A DNA stretch of 64,000 nt from Stratiolaelaps scimitus. Its lineage: Eukaryota; Arthropoda; Arachnida; Mesostigmata; Laelapidae. The position numbers and the translations under genes are program-made. Below are positions 60,801 to 64,000 of the stretch, piece by piece. The stretch is from positions 5,965,501-6,029,500 of the forward strand of contig JABWDB010000007.1 in assembly GCA_019614645.1 (NCBI GenBank), written 5' to 3'. The notes beneath the pieces are model-generated. The model saw nothing but the letters and a program-made list of their open reading frames with translations, had not been told where the DNA came from and made no database searches. Position 1 is the first letter of the stretch. Each line of letters begins with the position of its first letter.

Positions 60801-62673
60801 ACGAAGGCGGGCCTGGGACCGTACACAGAAGATACTTCGATCTCGGAAAAAATATGGGAGGAACAATCGGTCCCCTGTAGCCGACCGGTTCCTTTGCAAC
60901 TGTTAGCCACGCAGCATCAGAGGACGCCAGCAACTATCACTGCTATAATATCTCCTTGCTGGTCGCTACCGTCGAACGCGAAGAAGAGATAGGCGGGGAG
61001 CTCCCAAAGCGCGAGGCGGAATTCAATGTTTACCTTGAATTCCTTCTCATGAGGCGAATAATGCGCTCTAGCGTATCCCTTCGCGTCGTCGTCATCGCCA
61101 TCATCATCATCGTGATTATTTTTCCCTCTGTCCTTTATCCCTTTTGGTCCCTAAAGAAAGAAGATAGCATCCCTTGACCCCTTCCTCGACCTATATCTTT
61201 CTTTGCTCATTTCGCGGGGATCGCGCACGCGGCGGTGAAGGCGGCAGGAGCAGTTGTAGCTGCAGCAGCAGCAGCAGTAGCAGTGCTGACGTCGTGAGCG
61301 CTGTCGAGCCCGAGTATAGCCTGATCATTAAAAACCATCATCCCTTTGATACAAAAGCCTTGCCGGCAACCCAAACACGCCGGCTGGCACCGTTTGCCTC
61401 CTCCTAGTCGATGTCTCTCTCTCTCTCTCTCTGTATCTGTCTCGCATGCTGCCGAATCCGACAAGGCAAAACACTGCTGTGGTGTTTGGCGCCGCCCGCG
61501 ATGCATCCAGAACGAACGAACGCACTGACAGGATCGAAAATATCTCGGGGGATCATACCCGCCGCTTTGTAAACGCCGAAAACATGTAAGCAGAGGAGAA
61601 GCTGGGGAGTACTGCTGGGACATTGTTACCTCCGCGTTGCCCGCCTCATCATTCGGCGGGAATCCTCATGGATTCCCCTCGTCGATCCTGCCATGCTTGC
61701 TTTTCGGGCAAAATGTTTCTCGTTGCACTCATTTTCCTGGCGGCGGCGGTGGTGGCCTCGGCCGCGGCGGAACAAGGGCGAGCAACGTTTTCTTAGTGTG
61801 CCAAGGAAAGGAGCGATGCCTCCGACCCTAGGAACAAATGCGGGCAGCCATGCGGGCATGCATCGCTCGTAGTCGGTAGTAGTTTCACTCGCGCTTTGTT
61901 CAGTGGCGCAGTCGCGTTGTCGGGCTGACGCTCTGATCAAGTGAACAACAAATTAGATTCAGATCGTTTTTGTTGCCATCTAGTGTATATGTGTTTTGTG
62001 TTGTTTCGGCAGGCGGGGTCATACGGCGGGAGTCGGAAGGAGGGGGGGGTCCCTTTTTCTATCCTCATAGGGCACCTCCGGTGGTTCAAGAGGGACCCCT
62101 CCAGGATTCGCTACCTGCCAGCGTGCTCACCTATGCGCGTGGGGTCGTCGCCGTTACAGGATTGAGAAATGCTGTTCCGGATGAACGGGAATTGGGGACG
62201 CTGGAACACTGATCCTAAGATACCCGACAGAGGCAGATCAGGATGGGGTCGGGTGCTGATTGGGTGGGGACTTCTGGGTAGATTGCAATTGATTTCAGTC
62301 ATGGCGTTTAATCCAGGGTGTTCCTAACGGGAACGAAAACGAAGAGCAAGATGATCTTAAGAGTTAGACGTGCACGAGCTGTCTGTACGATTTCTCATAT
62401 CGAGGATCCCCCTTCGGCAAACGATAAGGTAGTGAGATGCGGATGATGATTATGCTAGAAAGCTTCATCATAAATATGTTTGTCGAGCTATTACTTACAG
62501 GTTTGCTTAAATTAATGTGTGCATTTGAGAAAAGCGACGGAGTTCTCAGCAGTAGAGAAAGGTTTGTATAATACATTGGGTGGTGAGGCAGTTTATTGAA
62601 TTGAAGAGGCATGCATCGATATTCTACATCGGAGTGGAATTAAGATATCATGGGCGCTTCTCCAGAGTGTATA

Positions 62674-62674
<1 letters not shown>

Positions 62675-62711
<37 letters not shown>

Positions 62712-62776
62712 CTTCCAGTTCGCTCGCAGCGTTATAGCGATGCATGCATATCTATATATATATATATATATATATA
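62675..62776. repeat. Two (TA)n tracts separated by 43 bp
   Basis: TA runs at about 62,675-62,708 and 62,752-62,776 flank a short unique spacer. They give Tyr-Ile chance frames on both strands. Confidence 0.9.
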
Positions 62777-63197
62777 ACCTTTTTTTAGGCGAGTGGCCCG
62801 AAGACGACGAGGTTACACAGGCGAGACGCAATATTACCTTCCATATTTTTTCGTCCCTCACAGACGTTACCCTACATTGCACGTAATACCGTATACCAAT
62901 TAAGCGTAATTCATAAGGGTGCCTCTGCTGGCATCTTTAATCGTGGATCGGATATGTACATATACTCATGTTCACGGGCAGGCCCAACTCAAGTGATGTC
63001 TATAACCAACGCGAGTGACCATTGCGATAGTTTCGAGATCAATAGCGTGCTCGACCCAATCCCGGACTCCAAAGCCCTCCACACACCGTGAAATCTGCAC
63101 CATGGCAAGTACGGTGGAAAGATCGGCACAGATTGGCCACAGATTTAGCGGTTGCAAACGGTGCTAGGCACTCTGTGTCTCCACTGTGCCATGGATA

Positions 63198-63198
<1 letters not shown>

Positions 63199-63248
<50 letters not shown>
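63199..63248. repeat. Compound (TC)n(TA)n microsatellite
   Basis: About 11 TC units run straight into about 14 TA units. Confidence 0.95.
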
Positions 63249-64000
63249 GTCTGTTTCGCTATCGTCTACGCGGAGAAATTCACTGTTGAAGTTGGTGTTA
63301 AGGGAAGAGAGGAGGGCGCTTTGAGCGGTGCGGATGAGTGCCTTTGAGTACGGGGTGAACGGGGACAGGCTCAATCGGGACAAGGGCAGGAACAGTTGAA
63401 CATCCCACTAGATACCGAGGACGGACGGAAGAAGCGAAGCTGAGCTCACGACTCGATGAAACCGTCGAGTAATATGACGATGTGTGGCAGCTAGACTGTC
63501 GTCGAAAAGCCGAGCAAAACAGGCTGGGTCACGTCCACCGGATATACATCTAGGCCATCTCGGGCCTGACGGACGACAGGATAACATCATCACACATCGG
63601 CCGTCAGGGGTGTGTACGCTGTTAACGAAACATCTTCGCGCCTTCGCGGCGTCCAACAATTGGGCCTTATGAGGTGGTCGGGAAGAAAACTGTACGAGAA
63701 TTCGAATGGGGCTATAGACGACACGAGCAAGGGCAGCGGGGACTGAGTCAGATTGAGGACGAATATTGTGCGCTCAGTGTGGTGCCAATATTCAATTTAT
63801 TCCAACCTGTGAACCCGTATAAAAAGTGTAGTTTTTTAACCATAATAATTGCATGTCGGTAACGAGTTAATAAGTACAACCAGAGGTAATTATATTATAT
63901 ATCACTAGTATACCCTTCACTTTTTATATTACTCAGCTTATGCTCGCATGAGGCATTGAATGGATTAGCCGGCATTCGACAGTGTGGCCATTGCCATGGG

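Larger units (their letters stand above)
57726..64000. other. Intergenic, no gene recognised
   Basis: Contains a hairpin at 57,859-57,898, a GC-rich block at about 59,600-61,900 with CA, TC and GCAGCA runs, and TA tracts near 62.7 and 63.2 kb. A plus frame at 60,117-60,323 has a signal-peptide-like N-terminus, but no further support. No domain or exon chain is recognisable. Confidence 0.4.

Overview
This 64 kb window is eukaryotic nuclear DNA. It has spliced genes with GT-AG introns, long (TA)n, (GA)n and trinucleotide microsatellites, tRNA-derived SINEs and decayed non-LTR retrotransposons. An arthropod is likely, and a chelicerate (mite or tick-like) genome is my best guess. That guess is inference from genome style and from the divergent DEG/ENaC and homeobox genes; no single feature proves it. 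Coding density is low and most long open frames are GC-rich or repeat artefacts.

Regions. (1) 1-7.86 kb: intergenic, with GC-rich patches, a SINE remnant and one unrecognised open frame at 5.1-5.46 kb. (2) 7.86-17.37 kb, plus strand: a nearly complete DEG/ENaC sodium-channel-family gene. I traced ten exons by reading-frame continuity and splice sites, from TM1 through the Cys-rich ectodomain to TM2 with the GxS filter. One short exon between exons 6 and 7 seems to be missing. (3) 17.4-33.5 kb: intergenic, with GC-rich blocks, SINEs and two 5'-truncated non-LTR reverse-transcriptase fragments on the minus strand. (4) 33.66-48.47 kb: a direct tandem duplication of a ~7.2-7.6 kb unit. Each copy holds a minus-strand homeobox gene (two exons, intron at the 46/47 homeodomain position) and a divergently transcribed plus-strand gene for a small putatively secreted Cys-containing protein (four or five exons). 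The left breakpoint lies at the edge of a perfect 60 bp palindrome nested in a 65 bp inverted repeat. (5) 48.5-64 kb: intergenic, with one plausible coding exon near 52.1 kb, GC-rich repeat-laden blocks, more SINEs and microsatellites.

Functional picture. The channel gene and the duplicated homeobox/secreted-protein pair have no obvious shared pathway. The most interesting structure is the tandem duplication. Both homeobox copies remain open but differ mostly by amino-acid-changing substitutions, a ~1.2 kb tract around the secreted-protein promoter and first exon is essentially identical between copies, and the breakpoint coincides with a hairpin-forming palindrome.
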